A stretch of DNA of 64,000 bases. It comes from Roseovarius aestuariivivens. Its GTDB lineage: Bacteria > Pseudomonadota > Alphaproteobacteria > Rhodobacterales > Rhodobacteraceae. Positions 9,423-20,212 of the stretch are shown here, piece by piece (position 1 is the first letter of the stretch; the number at the start of each line of letters is the position of its first letter). Both the position numbers and the translations under genes were made by a program. The notes beneath the pieces are model-generated. The model ran no database searches, was not told the DNA's origin, and worked only from the letters and a program-made list of their open reading frames with translations. The stretch spans positions 558,001-622,000 of the forward strand of contig NZ_SJEY01000001.1 in the NCBI RefSeq assembly GCF_004761875.1, given 5' to 3'.

Positions 9423-10961
9423 TCAGGTCTTAATGACCGTTTCGGCTCCGAGCGAACTTGCCAGAGACTGAAACCGTTGTTCGGCGACTTCACCGAAAAG
9501 CGGTGTGGCTTCGGCGGAAAGTTTCAGCGTAAGTATCTTTTTGCGCGGCTGCCATTTCAACTGGCCCAGTTTCGCATCCTTTCGCAGCCAGAACATCGCC
9601 GCAAACCTCATGGCCTTGCCGAGCACCTCGGCTTCGTGGGCTTCTTTCTCGGTGATGAGTGCGCTTAGCGCGTCAAGGCGCGTGCCTTCCCGGCTGTTGG
9701 AGTAGCGATGCATGAGGGAAATGGCCAGAAACACCCGTTCGGAGTGCTTCAGACCGCCCAGATTTGCGCGTGTCGCATTGTCAAAACAATCCTCGGCCCG
9801 GTAATCGGGATGCGCCCGCCAACTCACATCGTGCAAAAGACACGCGGCTTTGATAATGCGCAATCGGTCTTTTGCAGCTGTGCGAAAGATTGGGTGGACG
9901 AATTCGAACACCATTCGCCCGTAGCCCGGTACGCGGGCATCCTTCGATTCTGCAAATCGGCAAGCCTCAATCAGGGGGTCGCGATCGCGGAGCATCTGCG
10001 GCATCTGCTCGTAAAGCAGCCCTTCACGTATCCCATAGCTTGAAACTGCGATGTCTCGTGGTTTGAACGTCTTCACCAGACGGCGGAGCACCTCGATCGC
10101 CTCTCCTACCAGCGCCATACGTGCCGAGGACACGCCCGACCGTTGACGCAGGTCTTCTGGATCTTCCTGTTCGATGAACTTGGCCGTATCGCGCACGGCT
10201 TGCGGCGTCATACGGTATTCGTGCAGCACGCGAAGCGGATAGCCGCGCCGCGTCATGTCTATTTTGGCAATCGCCCGCCAAGAGCCACCGACAAGGAACA
10301 GCCGGTTCTTCTGCTCGCCCAACTCTTCGTGCATGCGCTCAAGCGTACCACGGATGTGGGTTTTGCGGGCTTTCTTACCGCCCTTAATGTCCCGCAGCTT
10401 CAGCGGTCCAAGATCAGAGGTCAGCCGCTTTCCCACTTCGCCGCCATTGATCTCGGCCAATTCGAGTGATGAGCCGCCCATATCACATACAAGACCATAG
10501 GATCCCGGCCATCCCAAAAGCACGCCTTGTGCTGAAAGGCGCGCCTCTTCCTCTCCGTCGATCACCCACAGCTTTATACCGGTCTCGCGTTCGACCTCTT
10601 CCCGAAAGTCTGGGCCATCCTCCGCTTCGCGCACTGCGGCGGTGGCAACCGCTGACAACGGCCCAGTGCCCATCGTTTCGGCCAAGTGGCGAAAGCGCTT
10701 CATCGCTTCGAGCGCGCGCGCGCGGCCTTCGGGGTTTAAACGTCCGGTTTCGGACATCCCGGCGCCGAGACCGCACATAATTTTTTCGTTGTAGAAATAG
10801 GCCGGGCTACGGGCCGCGCCGTCGAACACGACAAGACGGACTGAGTTCGATCCGACATCCACAACGCCCACTCGGCTCAGTGCGCGGGCCGAAGGTTTGT
10901 CGAAAAGAGGCCGACCGAAAAGACCGCTGTCCACTTGATCTGCCTTGTTCTGGCCGTCCAT
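9423..10961 (-). CDS. ppx: Exopolyphosphatase, Ppx/GppA family
   Basis: A 512-residue enzyme of the ASKHA fold that removes terminal phosphates from polyphosphate (or hydrolyses pppGpp). Seen: phosphate-1 motif RVGVVDVGSNSVRLVVF, phosphate-2 motif YGLVCDMGGSSLELAEI, and an HD-like C-terminal domain containing LLHDVSW. It lies 55 bases downstream of ppk1 on the same strand, so synthesis and degradation of polyphosphate are in one operon. ATG at 10961 is preferred to the GTG two codons upstream. Confidence 0.93.
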   Translation of the reverse strand: MDGQNKADQVDSGLFGRPLFDKPSARALSRVGVVDVGSNSVRLVVFDGAARSPAYFYNEKIMCGLGAGMSETGRLNPEGRARALEAMKRFRHLAETMGTGPLSAVATAAVREAEDGPDFREEVERETGIKLWVIDGEEEARLSAQGVLLGWPGSYGLVCDMGGSSLELAEINGGEVGKRLTSDLGPLKLRDIKGGKKARKTHIRGTLERMHEELGEQKNRLFLVGGSWRAIAKIDMTRRGYPLRVLHEYRMTPQAVRDTAKFIEQEDPEDLRQRSGVSSARMALVGEAIEVLRRLVKTFKPRDIAVSSYGIREGLLYEQMPQMLRDRDPLIEACRFAESKDARVPGYGRMVFEFVHPIFRTAAKDRLRIIKAACLLHDVSWRAHPDYRAEDCFDNATRANLGGLKHSERVFLAISLMHRYSNSREGTRLDALSALITEKEAHEAEVLGKAMRFAAMFWLRKDAKLGQLKWQPRKKILTLKLSAEATPLFGEVAEQRFQSLASSLGAETVIKT

Positions 10962-11016
10962 GATCACCCCGGCGTGGCGTTACCGGCCCCGTGTATGCGC
11001 CATGCGCCGGTCGCGG

Positions 11017-13191
11017 TCAATCATCGGTGTGGGTCAGTTTCGGCACATCCGCAGCTCCGGCCGAACCACGGCCGGAAAGTGACGGGTTTTCCATGAAGAA
11101 CCGGTGACAGCTGAAGGCAAATTCACCCTCCGACACCTCGATGCGACCGAAACTGCCATCGGGTGACATCACCCAGCTTTGAGCGACATCCGCCATGTTG
11201 GCCGCCATGATCTGGCTGACAATCTGTGCTTTGACCGTCGGGTTGGTAATCTCGACCAGCGATTCAACCCGGCGATTGAGATTGCGATCCATCCAGTCGG
11301 CTGAGCTGATATAGACGCGAGCCTTTTTCGAAGGCAAGCCCGACCCGTTGCCGAAGCACACGATGCGCGAATGCTCGAGAAAACGTCCTATGATCGATTT
11401 AACGCGAATATTTTCGCTAAGCCCGTTAATGCCGGGCCGCAGCCCGCAAATCCCCCGCACAACAAGACTGATCTGCACACCTGCCTGGCTTGCGGCGTAA
11501 AGGGCATCAATCACGTCGCCCTCGACCAGCGAATTCATCTTCGCCCAGATCATCGCCGGACGCCCCGCCTTGGCGTGCTCAATCTCGGCATGGATCATCT
11601 CAAGCAAACGCGGTTTAAGAGTGATCGGCGAGATTGCAAGATTTTCAAGCTTTTCGGGTTGCGCATAGCCGGACAGAAAATTGAAGACCTTCGTCGCATC
11701 GCGCCCGAGCGTTGCGTCGCAGGTGAAAAAACTGAGATCGGTGTAGATCTTGGCGGTGATGGGATGGTAATTTCCGGTGCCGTAGTGCGTGTAAGTCACG
11801 AGGTTGTCGCCCTCACGCCGGACCACGGTCGAGATTTTTGCGTGGGTCTTCAGATCCATGAATCCATAGACCACATGCGCGCCCGAACGCTCCAACCGCC
11901 GGGACTGCCGGATATTGGCCGCCTCGTCGAAGCGGGCCTTGAGTTCGACAAGCGCGGTCACCGACTTGCCCTCTTCGGCGGCTTCGCAGAGCGCGTCAAC
12001 GATGGGGCTGTCCTTGGACGTGCGGTAGAGTGTCTGCTTTATTGCGACGACATTGGGATCACGAGCCGCTTGGCTAAGAAAGCGGATGACCATATCGAAG
12101 GTCTCATACGGGTGATGCAGTAGCATGTCCTTTTGCCGGATCGCAGCGAACATGTCGCCATCGTGATCCTGCACCCTTTCCGGCACGCGCGGGGTGAAGC
12201 TGGGCCACAAAAGGTCGGGTCGCTGGTCAAGCACCAGTTCCTTCAGATCGGCCAAACCTATCATGCCATCCACTTCAACCACCTCTTCGGGACGGACTTC
12301 AAGTTCGTCCATGATGGTCTGGCGCAGGGCCGCCGGCGCACCGGCGGACATCTTGAGACGCACGACCTCACCGCGCCTCCGGCGCTTCAGCGCGACCTCA
12401 AACTCGCGCACGAGATCTTCGGCTTCTTCCTCGACTTCCAGATCGCTGTCGCGGAGGACGCGGAAATTGCAGTGTGCTTTATAGGAATACCCGGGGAACA
12501 GATGATCCAGATGCAACAGCAGCAATTCTTCCAGCGGCAGCACGCGATGCTGCCCTTCCGGTGCGGGAAGCGGCACGAAGCGGTCGATCTGGTTTGGAAT
12601 TGGCAAGAGCGCCTGCAAAGGGCGTTTGTCTTTCTTGCGCTCAAGTTGCAGCGCCAGAGAATAGCCGAGATTTGGAATGAAAGGAAAGGGATGGGCCGGA
12701 TCGATCGCCAGCGGTGACAGAACCGGAAAGACTTTGTTCAGAAAGGCTTCGTTCAGATAAGTCTTATCTTCGGCAGAGAGCCCTTTGCGATCAAGGATTG
12801 CAATGTGCTCGTTTTCCATCAGCGCGCGCAACGTTTCAAGCGTGTCCTGCTGGTTTGTCAGCAGGCGGCGCGCCTCTTCGTCGATCAGAACAAGCTGTTC
12901 AGCAGGGGTGAGCCCGTCAATGCCGGGCGTAGTATTGCCCGATTGTGCCAGTTCCCGCAAACCGGCGACGCGCACGTTGTAGAATTCGTCGAGATTGGTG
13001 GCCGAGATGGACAGGAACCGCAGCCTTTCCAACAGCGGCACCCGCGGGTTCTTGGCCTCTTCCAGCACACGCCAGTTGAAGCCGAGCCAGCTCAGCTCTC
13101 GATTAAAGAACCGGCCTGGCCCGGCGATATCGAGTTCGGGTACGTCAATCGGCGCCGGCATCGGTGCCTTGAGGAAATCCGCGGTGTTCAT
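11017..13191 (-). CDS. ppk1: Polyphosphate kinase 1
   Basis: Reversible transfer of the ATP gamma-phosphate onto polyphosphate. The 724-residue length is normal. The N-terminal domain begins [19 protein letters not shown]. The catalytic part holds [18 protein letters not shown], the autophosphorylated histidine in [15 protein letters not shown], and the second catalytic histidine region [18 protein letters not shown]. The ATG at 13191 is chosen because family similarity starts there; the frame runs on upstream into hdaA. It sits between hdaA and ppx in a minus-strand operon. Confidence 0.96.
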   Translation of the reverse strand: MNTADFLKAPMPAPIDVPELDIAGPGRFFNRELSWLGFNWRVLEEAKNPRVPLLERLRFLSISATNLDEFYNVRVAGLRELAQSGNTTPGIDGLTPAEQLVLIDEEARRLLTNQQDTLETLRALMENEHIAILDRKGLSAEDKTYLNEAFLNKVFPVLSPLAIDPAHPFPFIPNLGYSLALQLERKKDKRPLQALLPIPNQIDRFVPLPAPEGQHRVLPLEELLLLHLDHLFPGYSYKAHCNFRVLRDSDLEVEEEAEDLVREFEVALKRRRRGEVVRLKMSAGAPAALRQTIMDELEVRPEEVVEVDGMIGLADLKELVLDQRPDLLWPSFTPRVPERVQDHDGDMFAAIRQKDMLLHHPYETFDMVIRFLSQAARDPNVVAIKQTLYRTSKDSPIVDALCEAAEEGKSVTALVELKARFDEAANIRQSRRLERSGAHVVYGFMDLKTHAKISTVVRREGDNLVTYTHYGTGNYHPITAKIYTDLSFFTCDATLGRDATKVFNFLSGYAQPEKLENLAISPITLKPRLLEMIHAEIEHAKAGRPAMIWAKMNSLVEGDVIDALYAASQAGVQISLVVRGICGLRPGINGLSENIRVKSIIGRFLEHSRIVCFGNGSGLPSKKARVYISSADWMDRNLNRRVESLVEITNPTVKAQIVSQIMAANMADVAQSWVMSPDGSFGRIEVSEGEFAFSCHRFFMENPSLSGRGSAGAADVPKLTHTDD

Positions 13192-13249
13192 ATCTGCGTT
13201 GTCGCGCTGGTGCGTAAAGGAAAGATGACAGACTCTGCCGGTAAGGGGC

Positions 13250-13915
13250 CTAGTTGTCCAGCACTTCGGCCGCCATCGGCCGTGTGATCGCGCGGCTTTG
13301 TTCAAGTGATGCACGATCGAGTTTTTCAACCGCCGCGCGCGCTGCGTCAAAGGAACGCTCTATCCGGCGCACCAGATAGGATAGCACAGCCGGTGCCGGC
13401 GTGATCTGACGGTCGTCGAAGAGTTTCGCCAGAACGGCGGTCAGCAATGCGTCGTCCGGCGGTTCAAGCATCACGGTGGTTGTCGCCTGCATGCGGCTGG
13501 CCAGATCCGGCAGGACGAGAGACCAGTGCGTCGGAGCGGTCCGGGCGGTGAATAGGATCGGATTGCCTTCGGCGAGAGTGAGGTTGTGCAGATGAAAAAG
13601 CGCCCGCTCCGCATCGGCGTCGCCTGCGATGGATGTGCAATCCTCAACGGCGACCGGGGTCGCGGCAAGGGTTGAGATGTCGGCACTGGACAAGTCCGTC
13701 GCGGCCACGATGCGACCCTCGGCCATGTCCGCCCAGATATGCGACAGATGTGTCTTTCCTGACCCGGGCGGCCCGGCCAGAACGATCTTGCCGGAGGGCC
13801 AGTCGCGCCATGTGTCGATAAGCGCCACGGCGCGCTGATTGGCGGACGACACGAAGAAATCCTCGCGCCGCCGCGCGGTCCGGACCGGCAGCTCGAAACT
13901 TAGCTGTCGGGACAT
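13250..13915 (-). CDS. hdaA: DnaA-related regulatory ATPase HdaA
   Basis: A 221-residue AAA+ protein lacking the DnaA DNA-binding domain, as in Hda/HdaA, which with the beta clamp promotes DnaA-ATP hydrolysis and restrains re-initiation. The N-terminus [11 protein letters not shown] fits a clamp-binding peptide (QLSFEL). Walker A is [15 protein letters not shown] and the sensor/arginine region lies near [19 protein letters not shown]. The ATG overlaps the stop of the upstream transporter gene as TGATG. HdaA next to ppk1 is a common alphaproteobacterial arrangement. Confidence 0.9.
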   Translation of the reverse strand: MSRQLSFELPVRTARRREDFFVSSANQRAVALIDTWRDWPSGKIVLAGPPGSGKTHLSHIWADMAEGRIVAATDLSSADISTLAATPVAVEDCTSIAGDADAERALFHLHNLTLAEGNPILFTARTAPTHWSLVLPDLASRMQATTTVMLEPPDDALLTAVLAKLFDDRQITPAPAVLSYLVRRIERSFDAARAAVEKLDRASLEQSRAITRPMAAEVLDN

Positions 13916-14988
13916 CACCCGTCTCCCTGATCCTCGCTCGAAAGCCCGCGATACAGTCGGCTGTCTAGATACCGGTCGATGGCGAAGCGGGCCAGAACCC
14001 CTATTGCCGCCGCAACGGGAACCGCGACCAGCATCCCGACAAAGCCGAAGAGCGCCCCAAAGACTGACAGGGCGAAGATCAGCCAGACTGGGTGCAGGCC
14101 CACCGAGCTTCCGACAAGTTTTGGGGTCAGGATATTGCCCTCCATAACTTGTCCAAGCACGAAAATGCCGGCGACAAGGCCGATTGATACCCAGTCACCC
14201 CAGAACTGAAACATCGCAAGTCCGATGGCCAAAGCCCCGCCCACCAGCGCGCCAACGTAAGGGATGAAGGTGATTAGCCCGGCAAAGGCCCCTACGACCA
14301 GACCGAATTGTAGGCCGACCAGCATCAGGGCAATCGCGTAGTAACTGCCAAGCACAAGACACACCGTTCCCATGCCGCGAATGAAACTTGCCAGTGTGTC
14401 GTCGATCCGGCGTGCCAACGTCCGGATCGTCGGCGCATGGTCACGCGGGAGCAGTTGGTCGATTTCGGCGATCATGCGATCCCAGTCGTAAAGAAGGTAA
14501 AAGGCCACAACAGGCACGATCACCAGCAGCACCACCACGTTGATCAGCGAGGCCGCAGAAGTCAGCACCGACTCCAGAAGTTGTCCACCCCGGTCGCGGA
14601 TCGTCTCTCCAACCGAGATGAGCGACTTGCGCAATGTGGAATCCTCATCGATGAGCGATGGGAACCGTTCGGTCAGAAACGTCTGAAAGTCGTTGAAAAG
14701 CTTGGGTGCCGTATTCACAAGATTGACCGACTGTTCAATCAGGGTCGGGATCACCAAGAGGGCCATGATGACAAAGATCAGGAGGCCGACAAGCGTGATG
14801 ACGGTCACGGCGATAGCCCGGGACAGACCCATCGCTTCGATCCGGTCGGCCACGGGATCAAGGAAATAGGCAATGGCTGCGCCAAGCACGAACGGCAGGA
14901 TCTGATCGCCGAGAAACCATAAGACGACGATGAAGATCGCCGCCGCGATGCCCCAGTATTGCAGCTGTGTCTTTACCGGAAGTGCCAT
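13915..14988 (-). CDS. AI-2E family transporter (PerM-like)
   Basis: A 357-residue inner-membrane protein with about eight hydrophobic segments in the two-block layout of the PerM/YdgG family. Typical family stretches are FILGQVMEGNILTPKLVGSSV-like residues (here FVLGQVMEGNILTPKLVG) and VGLHPVWLIFALSVFGALFG. Members have been linked to AI-2 export or Na+/H+ exchange; the substrate here is unknown. It is the first gene of the minus-strand string with hdaA, ppk1 and ppx and is coupled to hdaA by overlapping stop and start. Confidence 0.88.
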   Translation of the reverse strand: MALPVKTQLQYWGIAAAIFIVVLWFLGDQILPFVLGAAIAYFLDPVADRIEAMGLSRAIAVTVITLVGLLIFVIMALLVIPTLIEQSVNLVNTAPKLFNDFQTFLTERFPSLIDEDSTLRKSLISVGETIRDRGGQLLESVLTSAASLINVVVLLVIVPVVAFYLLYDWDRMIAEIDQLLPRDHAPTIRTLARRIDDTLASFIRGMGTVCLVLGSYYAIALMLVGLQFGLVVGAFAGLITFIPYVGALVGGALAIGLAMFQFWGDWVSIGLVAGIFVLGQVMEGNILTPKLVGSSVGLHPVWLIFALSVFGALFGFVGMLVAVPVAAAIGVLARFAIDRYLDSRLYRGLSSEDQGDG

Positions 14989-15118
14989 TTGACCTCACTC
15001 TTTGCGCTGCCCTAGTTTGCGCAGGCGCGCGGCGTTTGCAATGGCGCGGGTTTGGCTTGTCTCGTTCCGGCGAACACCATAAACGGGATCAACTCCGCGG
15101 CTCTGAAGAGGTTTTCGC

Positions 15119-16453
15119 ATGCGCCTGTCCCGTTATTTCCTGCCCGTTCTGAAGGAAACGCCCAGCGAAGCACAGATCGCCAGCCATCGTCTGATGCTGC
15201 GGGCGGGCATGATCAAACAGTCCAGCGCAGGCATCTATTCCTGGTTGCCCTTGGGATTCAAGGTGTTGAGAAAGCTGGAAAACATCGTGCACGAAGAACA
15301 GGTGCGCGCGGGCCATATCCCGATGCTGATGCCTACGCTGCAATCCGCCGATCTCTGGCGCGAATCGGGGCGTTACGATGCCTACGGCCCTGAAATGCTG
15401 CGCATCCGTGACCGTCAGGATCGCGATCTGCTCTACGGCCCCACCAACGAAGAGTTGATCACCGACATCTTTCGTAGCCATGTCGGCAGCTATCGTGACC
15501 TGCCGCTGACGCTTTACCATATCCAGTGGAAATTCCGCGACGAGATCCGCCCACGTTTTGGCGTGATGCGGGGGCGCGAATTCCTGATGAAGGACGGCTA
15601 TAACTTCGACCTGACGAAAGAGGACGCCCTGCACGCCTACAACCGTCACCTCGTGAGTTACCTGCGCACCTATGAACGCATGGGCCTGCAGGCAATTCCC
15701 ATGCGCGCGGAAAGCGGACCCATCGGCGGCGACAACACGCATGAATTCCTTGTCTTGGCCGAGACCGGGGAGTCTGGTGTGTTTTATGACAGCGAAATCA
15801 CGGATCTCCGCTTCGGCGATCGCGAGATCGACTACAACAGCGTTGAGCAATGCGCTGAAATACTGGAAGAATTCACATCCCGATATGCGCGCACCGACGA
15901 CATGCACGACCAAGATGCGTTCGAGGCGCAGGTGCCCGAAGACCGCCGCCGCGAGGCGCGTGGTATCGAAGTGGGTCAGATCTTTTACTTCGGCACCAAA
16001 TATTCCGAGCCCATGGGCGCCACCGTGCAGGGGCCCGATGGCAAAGCCGTGCCTGTCCATATGGGCAGCCATGGTATCGGTGTCAGCCGCCTCGTTGGCG
16101 CAATCATCGAAGCCAGCCATGACGAAAAGGGCATCATCTGGCCCGAGGGCGTGACCCCGTTCCATGCGGGAATCGTGAACCTCAAGCAGGGTGACAGTGA
16201 GGCCGATGGCGCCTGCGAGGCGATCTACGCATCGCTTCAAGCGCTTGGGCTTGAGCCGCTTTACGACGATCGTGACGAGCGCGCGGGCGGAAAATTCGCC
16301 ACGATGGACCTGATCGGTCTGCCATGGCGCATCACCGTCGGGCCCAGAGGCCTCAAGAACGGGGTGGTCGAACTGACCAGCCGTCGCACTAGCCAGAGCG
16401 AAGAGCTTCCGCCCGAGCAGGCGGTGGAAAAGCTTGCGAAGATCTACCTATAG
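15119..16453 (+). CDS. proS: Prolyl-tRNA synthetase
   Basis: Class II enzyme charging tRNA-Pro. At 444 residues it is the short alphaproteobacterial form lacking the ~180-residue editing insertion of the E. coli type. Motif 1 region is [20 protein letters not shown], motif 2 is [19 protein letters not shown] with [13 protein letters not shown], and motif 3 is [19 protein letters not shown]-terminal anticodon-binding domain ends IYL. Without the insertion, Ala-tRNA-Pro must be cleared in trans. It heads a plus-strand run to lolC and lolD. Confidence 0.97.
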   Translation: MRLSRYFLPVLKETPSEAQIASHRLMLRAGMIKQSSAGIYSWLPLGFKVLRKLENIVHEEQVRAGHIPMLMPTLQSADLWRESGRYDAYGPEMLRIRDRQDRDLLYGPTNEELITDIFRSHVGSYRDLPLTLYHIQWKFRDEIRPRFGVMRGREFLMKDGYNFDLTKEDALHAYNRHLVSYLRTYERMGLQAIPMRAESGPIGGDNTHEFLVLAETGESGVFYDSEITDLRFGDREIDYNSVEQCAEILEEFTSRYARTDDMHDQDAFEAQVPEDRRREARGIEVGQIFYFGTKYSEPMGATVQGPDGKAVPVHMGSHGIGVSRLVGAIIEASHDEKGIIWPEGVTPFHAGIVNLKQGDSEADGACEAIYASLQALGLEPLYDDRDERAGGKFATMDLIGLPWRITVGPRGLKNGVVELTSRRTSQSEELPPEQAVEKLAKIYL

Positions 16454-16553
16454 CAGGAAATCGCCGATCATATTTAAGGCGATTGCAGACAATTGTTTGG
16501 GATAAGTCCCGGATCAGCTATGCTGCTTGAAAAAGAAAACGAGGCAGGCAAGT

Positions 16554-17060
16554 ATGATCCGTGTTCTGGCAGTGGTGGCCGGGCTTTTCGGAGCCGTCGG
16601 CCTTTCGCAATTTCCTGAGTATTCTCAACAATATATGCAGCGTCTTTCAGGTGCGGTAGAAGAACTTGACCGTATCGTGGCGCGGTTTGACGCGGACGCC
16701 GAAAGCGTCGGCCTGACCCGTAGTGCCGCTTTGGTAGATCTCGCGTCCGGAGGCCGAATGGGAGAGGCGCGCGCCTTGTCGATGCAGAGAGTTGTGGAAC
16801 GCCATGCCCGTTTGCGTGAGGATCTTTTGGTGCTTGAAGGCACAACAACGGTCGGCAAGCTATTGAAGTATCGCCGTTTCAGCGATGACAAGATCGCGAA
16901 AAGAGCTCTGGATGATTTCAAGCCGGCCGTTCCGGTCACGACCGAGGGGTTCGGCTTTGGCGCTGCCGGATTTGGGCTGGGTTACAGCCTTGTCCTGTGC
17001 TTGGGCTTTGCAACTGCACGTTTGCTGCGTCGTCGTCCAAGCAAGGCTCAACCCGCGTGA
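16554..17060 (+). CDS. DUF2937 family membrane protein
   Basis: A 168-residue protein with an N-terminal hydrophobic segment (MIRVLAVVAGLFGAVGLSQ), the family signature SQFPEYSQQYMQRLSGAVEEL, a helical middle, and a second membrane segment near the C-terminus followed by RLLRRRPSK. DUF2937 has no assigned function. ATG 16554 is used; an upstream in-frame TTG has no better support. It sits between proS and lolC, with a short AATCGCC/GGCGATT hairpin in the gap before it. Confidence 0.8.
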   Translation: MIRVLAVVAGLFGAVGLSQFPEYSQQYMQRLSGAVEELDRIVARFDADAESVGLTRSAALVDLASGGRMGEARALSMQRVVERHARLREDLLVLEGTTTVGKLLKYRRFSDDKIAKRALDDFKPAVPVTTEGFGFGAAGFGLGYSLVLCLGFATARLLRRRPSKAQPA

Positions 17061-17148
17061 TTTCCATTTTCACCGCCACGTCCGGCTGATATTGACCTCG
17101 GGCGCAGCATGTTCGCGACCTGCGCCAGACAAGACATCGAGGTTTTTC

Positions 17149-18438
17149 GTGGCAACAACTCCGGCGCCTTTCGCCCCTTTCGAGTGGATGATTGCCTGGC
17201 GGTATCTTCGCGCCAAACGCGCCGAGGGTGGCGTCAGCGTCATGACCTGGATCAGCCTTATCGGCATTACGCTGGCCGTCTTTGCACTCATCGCGACGCT
17301 TGCTGTCCGCTCGGGCTTTCGGGCGGAATTCGTCGACACGATCCTTGGCGCCAACGCGCATGTAACCGTCTACAGCGCGGGCTCGGTCGACGCTGAAAGC
17401 GGCCGGATCAACCGCACAATCGAGAACTTCGACACGTGGGCCGAGCAACTGCGCAATGTCGATGGCGTCACGCGCGTTGCGCCGCTTGTCAAAGGTCAGG
17501 TGATGGCCAGTGCGCAGAACCGCAACGCGGGCGTGCAGGTCTTCGGTATGCGGGCGAAGGATCTGGCCGGATTGCCGCGCATCGCTGACCCTGAAACGGG
17601 TCTCGGGGATCTGGCACTATACGAGGACGGCGTTGCCATCGGCACGGGCGTCGCGCGAGAACTGGGCGTGTCAGTGGGCGACCGGATCAGGTTAATCTCG
17701 CCCAATGGCGTCAAAACCGCCTTCGGCACGTCCCCGCGCGTGAACGCCTATGAGGTCGTCTATGTCTTTTCCGCCGGGCGTTATGACATAGACCGCGTGC
17801 GAGTTTACCTGCCTTTTGCTGAGGCGCAGGCCTTCTTCAACAAGGAGGGTGTCGCCGACGAGCTGGAGGTCATGGTCGAAGACCCTGAGCGCGTGGACGA
17901 CATGGCTGTCGAGTTGCTGCGTGCGGCGGGAGAACGCAGTCAGGTCTGGACCTGGCGTGATTCATCCGGCGGCTTTCTGCGCGCGCTCGAGGTCGAGGAC
18001 AACGTCATGTTTGTGATTCTGTCGATCCTCGTTCTGATCGCGGCGATGAACATCACAAGCGGGCTGATCATGCTGGTCAAGAACAAGGGTCGGGATATCG
18101 GTATCCTGCGGACCATGGGTCTGACCGAAGCCTCGGTTCTGCGGGTCTTTTTCATCTGTGGCGCATTCACAGGTATTATCGGAACGGCATGTGGCGTGGT
18201 TCTGGGGTGTCTTTTCGCTCTCTATATCGATCCGATTTTCAGCTTCGTGAACTACGTCTCCGGCGGTGGTGTCTGGGACCCGTCGATCCGGGGTATTTAC
18301 GCGCTGCCTGCGAAATTGCAGCTTTGGGACGTGTTATCGGCGGTGGCGCTGTCGCTTTCATTGAGCTTTATCGTCACGATCTTCCCAGCGCGCCGCGCCG
18401 CGCGCATGAACCCGGTCGAGGCGCTGCGCTATGAGTGA
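17149..18438 (+). CDS. lolC: Lipoprotein-releasing ABC transporter permease LolC/LolE family
   Basis: A 429-residue inner-membrane protein that extracts outer-membrane lipoproteins for hand-over to LolA. It has one N-terminal membrane segment after [17 protein letters not shown], a large periplasmic domain with [19 protein letters not shown], and three C-terminal segments ending [20 protein letters not shown], the FtsX/MacB signature. GTG at 17149 has GAGG six bases upstream. Alphaproteobacteria commonly use one LolF-type permease as a homodimer, which fits the absence of a second permease here. It overlaps lolD by 8 bases. Confidence 0.92.
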   Translation: MATTPAPFAPFEWMIAWRYLRAKRAEGGVSVMTWISLIGITLAVFALIATLAVRSGFRAEFVDTILGANAHVTVYSAGSVDAESGRINRTIENFDTWAEQLRNVDGVTRVAPLVKGQVMASAQNRNAGVQVFGMRAKDLAGLPRIADPETGLGDLALYEDGVAIGTGVARELGVSVGDRIRLISPNGVKTAFGTSPRVNAYEVVYVFSAGRYDIDRVRVYLPFAEAQAFFNKEGVADELEVMVEDPERVDDMAVELLRAAGERSQVWTWRDSSGGFLRALEVEDNVMFVILSILVLIAAMNITSGLIMLVKNKGRDIGILRTMGLTEASVLRVFFICGAFTGIIGTACGVVLGCLFALYIDPIFSFVNYVSGGGVWDPSIRGIYALPAKLQLWDVLSAVALSLSLSFIVTIFPARRAARMNPVEALRYE

Positions 18439-19129
18439 AACGATGTTGCGGCTGGCGGGCATTTCAAAGACCTACAACAAGGGCAAAAGCAGCGAAGTGC
18501 GCGTGCTTGACGGCGCCGACCTTATGCTAGACACCGGAGAACTCGTGGCGTTGGTCGCGCCGTCTGGCGCCGGAAAATCCACCCTTCTGCATATCGCGGG
18601 CCTTCTGGATACGCCCGATGCTGGCGCCGTCGAGATCGGCGGCGTCGACATGACCGGCCTTGGTGACAGACGGCGCACCGTCGTGCGGCGTCAGGAAGTC
18701 GGTTTCATCTACCAGTTCCACCATCTTCTGCCGGAGTTCACAGCGGAAGAAAATATCGTGCTGCCGCAGCTTGCCAACGGCATCGCCCGAGCAAAGGCGG
18801 AAGCGCGGGCGCGCGATCTGCTGGCCAGGGTTGGCGTCGACGGAAGGGCGGGGCACCGTCCCGGCGCGATGTCGGGCGGCGAACAACAGCGTGTGGCCTT
18901 TTGCCGGGCGTTGGCCAATGCACCTCGGCTACTTTTGGCCGATGAACCGACGGGCAACCTCGATCCGGCCACATCCGATCAGGTTTTCGACGCGCTTCTG
19001 GACCTTGTGCGCGGCACCGGTCTTGCTGCGCTCATTGCCACCCATAACCTCGATCTGGCGGCACGTATGGACCGGATCGTCAAACTGGACGGCGGGCACG
19101 TCGTTCGCGGAGAGCCCGGGGCGCGCTGA
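18431..19129 (+). CDS. lolD: Lipoprotein-releasing ABC transporter ATP-binding protein LolD
   Basis: A 232-residue ATPase powering lipoprotein release with the permease it overlaps. Walker A is APSGAGKST, the Q-loop region is [16 protein letters not shown], the ABC signature is [16 protein letters not shown], and Walker B with D-loop is [12 protein letters not shown]. The last codons and stop fall inside an imperfect inverted repeat shared with a site near 25.86 kb (see the repeat entries). Confidence 0.95.
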   Translation: MSETMLRLAGISKTYNKGKSSEVRVLDGADLMLDTGELVALVAPSGAGKSTLLHIAGLLDTPDAGAVEIGGVDMTGLGDRRRTVVRRQEVGFIYQFHHLLPEFTAEENIVLPQLANGIARAKAEARARDLLARVGVDGRAGHRPGAMSGGEQQRVAFCRALANAPRLLLADEPTGNLDPATSDQVFDALLDLVRGTGLAALIATHNLDLAARMDRIVKLDGGHVVRGEPGAR

Positions 19130-19141
19130 AGCACGCCCTAC
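19126..19141. repeat. Dispersed 16-mer, copy 1 (in a hairpin over the lolD stop)
   Basis: CTGAAGCACGCCCTAC; a copy with one mismatch lies at 25858-25873. Here it is the right half of a stem (19119-19126 with 19131-19138, one mismatch, TGAA loop) covering the lolD stop codon. It may be a REP-like element. Confidence 0.35.
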
Positions 19142-19157
19142 CAATCAAGGAAAGCCT

Positions 19158-20138
19158 ATGGAAATCGCACTGGACGAGATCGAGACTGTGGCAAAGACCG
19201 CCCTGATGCGACATGGCGCGGCGGAGTGGGTCGCGATCGAGGTCGCCCGGGCGGTGCGCGAGGCCGAAGGATTGGGCAACCGGATTTGCGGGCTTTACTA
19301 CCTGGAAAGCTATTGCCAGCAACTTCAGACCGGGCGGGTGCTCGGAGATGTGGAGCCGCAAGTTCGCCGGGAACGCGCCGGCGCCATCGTCGTTGACGCG
19401 CGTTTCGGTTTTGCACAGCCGGCCTTTGCCCGCGCTCTACCAGACGCGATCGAGGCGGCGCGCGAGACGGGCGTAGCGAGTCTGGCCGTCGCCCATGCCC
19501 ATACCTGCACCAGTCTTGGGTTTTTCACCGCGCAGATTGCCCGCAACGGGCTGATCGCTCTCGGCATGACAAATGCCAGCCCCATTGTCGCCCCGCCGGG
19601 TGGCAAACACCGGGTGATTGGTACGAACCCGATATCCTTTGCCGTGCCGGACGGGCAGGGTGGACTCGCGATGCTGTTCGATCAGTCCACGACCACGGTG
19701 GCGCTTGGGCGGATCACCATGGCCAAGGCCGCCGGAAAGTCGATCCCCGAAGGCTGGGCGGTGGACGCCGAAGGTCAACCGACGACAGACCCCGAGACCG
19801 CGCTTAAGGGCTCGCTGGTCAGCATGGGTGGGCACAAGGGTTGGGGCTTTGGCTTGATGGCGGAACTTCTCGCCGCGGGCATGACAGGCAGCCGCGCAAG
19901 CATGGATATCGAACCGCTGAAGGCGCCCGAGGGCAAGCCGCACGATATCGGCGATTTTTATTTGCTGCTCGATCCAGACGTCTCGGGCGCATTCTTCGAG
20001 CGTTTGGCACAGCTGGAGACGGCCGTGTCCCGCGACGAAGGCGCGCGCATGCCGGGCTCGGCCCGTGTGCCTGCAGATCCTGTTGCGGTGGATCCCTCGG
20101 CCTGGGAACTTGCCCTGCGGTTGGCCGGGCAAGGCTGA
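19158..20138 (+). CDS. Ldh-family (malate/L-lactate/sulfolactate type) NAD(P)-dependent dehydrogenase
   Basis: A 326-residue oxidoreductase of the LDH2/MDH2 family, which is unrelated in fold to classical lactate dehydrogenase. Seen: ALMRHGAAEWVAIEVARAV, GVASLAVAHAHTCTSLGFFT with the catalytic His region, TNASPIVAPPGGKHRVIGTN, LFDQSTTTVALGRI and GGHKGWGFGLMAELLAAGM. Substrates in the family include malate, lactate, ureidoglycolate and sulfolactate; sequence alone does not decide. AAGG lies just upstream of the ATG, and the long open frame before it is overlap with lolD. Confidence 0.87.
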   Translation: MEIALDEIETVAKTALMRHGAAEWVAIEVARAVREAEGLGNRICGLYYLESYCQQLQTGRVLGDVEPQVRRERAGAIVVDARFGFAQPAFARALPDAIEAARETGVASLAVAHAHTCTSLGFFTAQIARNGLIALGMTNASPIVAPPGGKHRVIGTNPISFAVPDGQGGLAMLFDQSTTTVALGRITMAKAAGKSIPEGWAVDAEGQPTTDPETALKGSLVSMGGHKGWGFGLMAELLAAGMTGSRASMDIEPLKAPEGKPHDIGDFYLLLDPDVSGAFFERLAQLETAVSRDEGARMPGSARVPADPVAVDPSAWELALRLAGQG

Positions 20139-20212
20139 CCCGATCACATCAAGGTTAATTGCACAGTTGCCGTGGAAGGCTAGGTCGTTTTGGCAGACAA
20201 GAGGAGTTTGCT

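Noticed and set aside
16458..16485. AATCGCC/GGCGATT hairpin after proS as a terminator
   Set aside because: Stem of 7 bp, 12-base loop and no T-run; intrinsic termination not supported, and the next genes run in the same direction.
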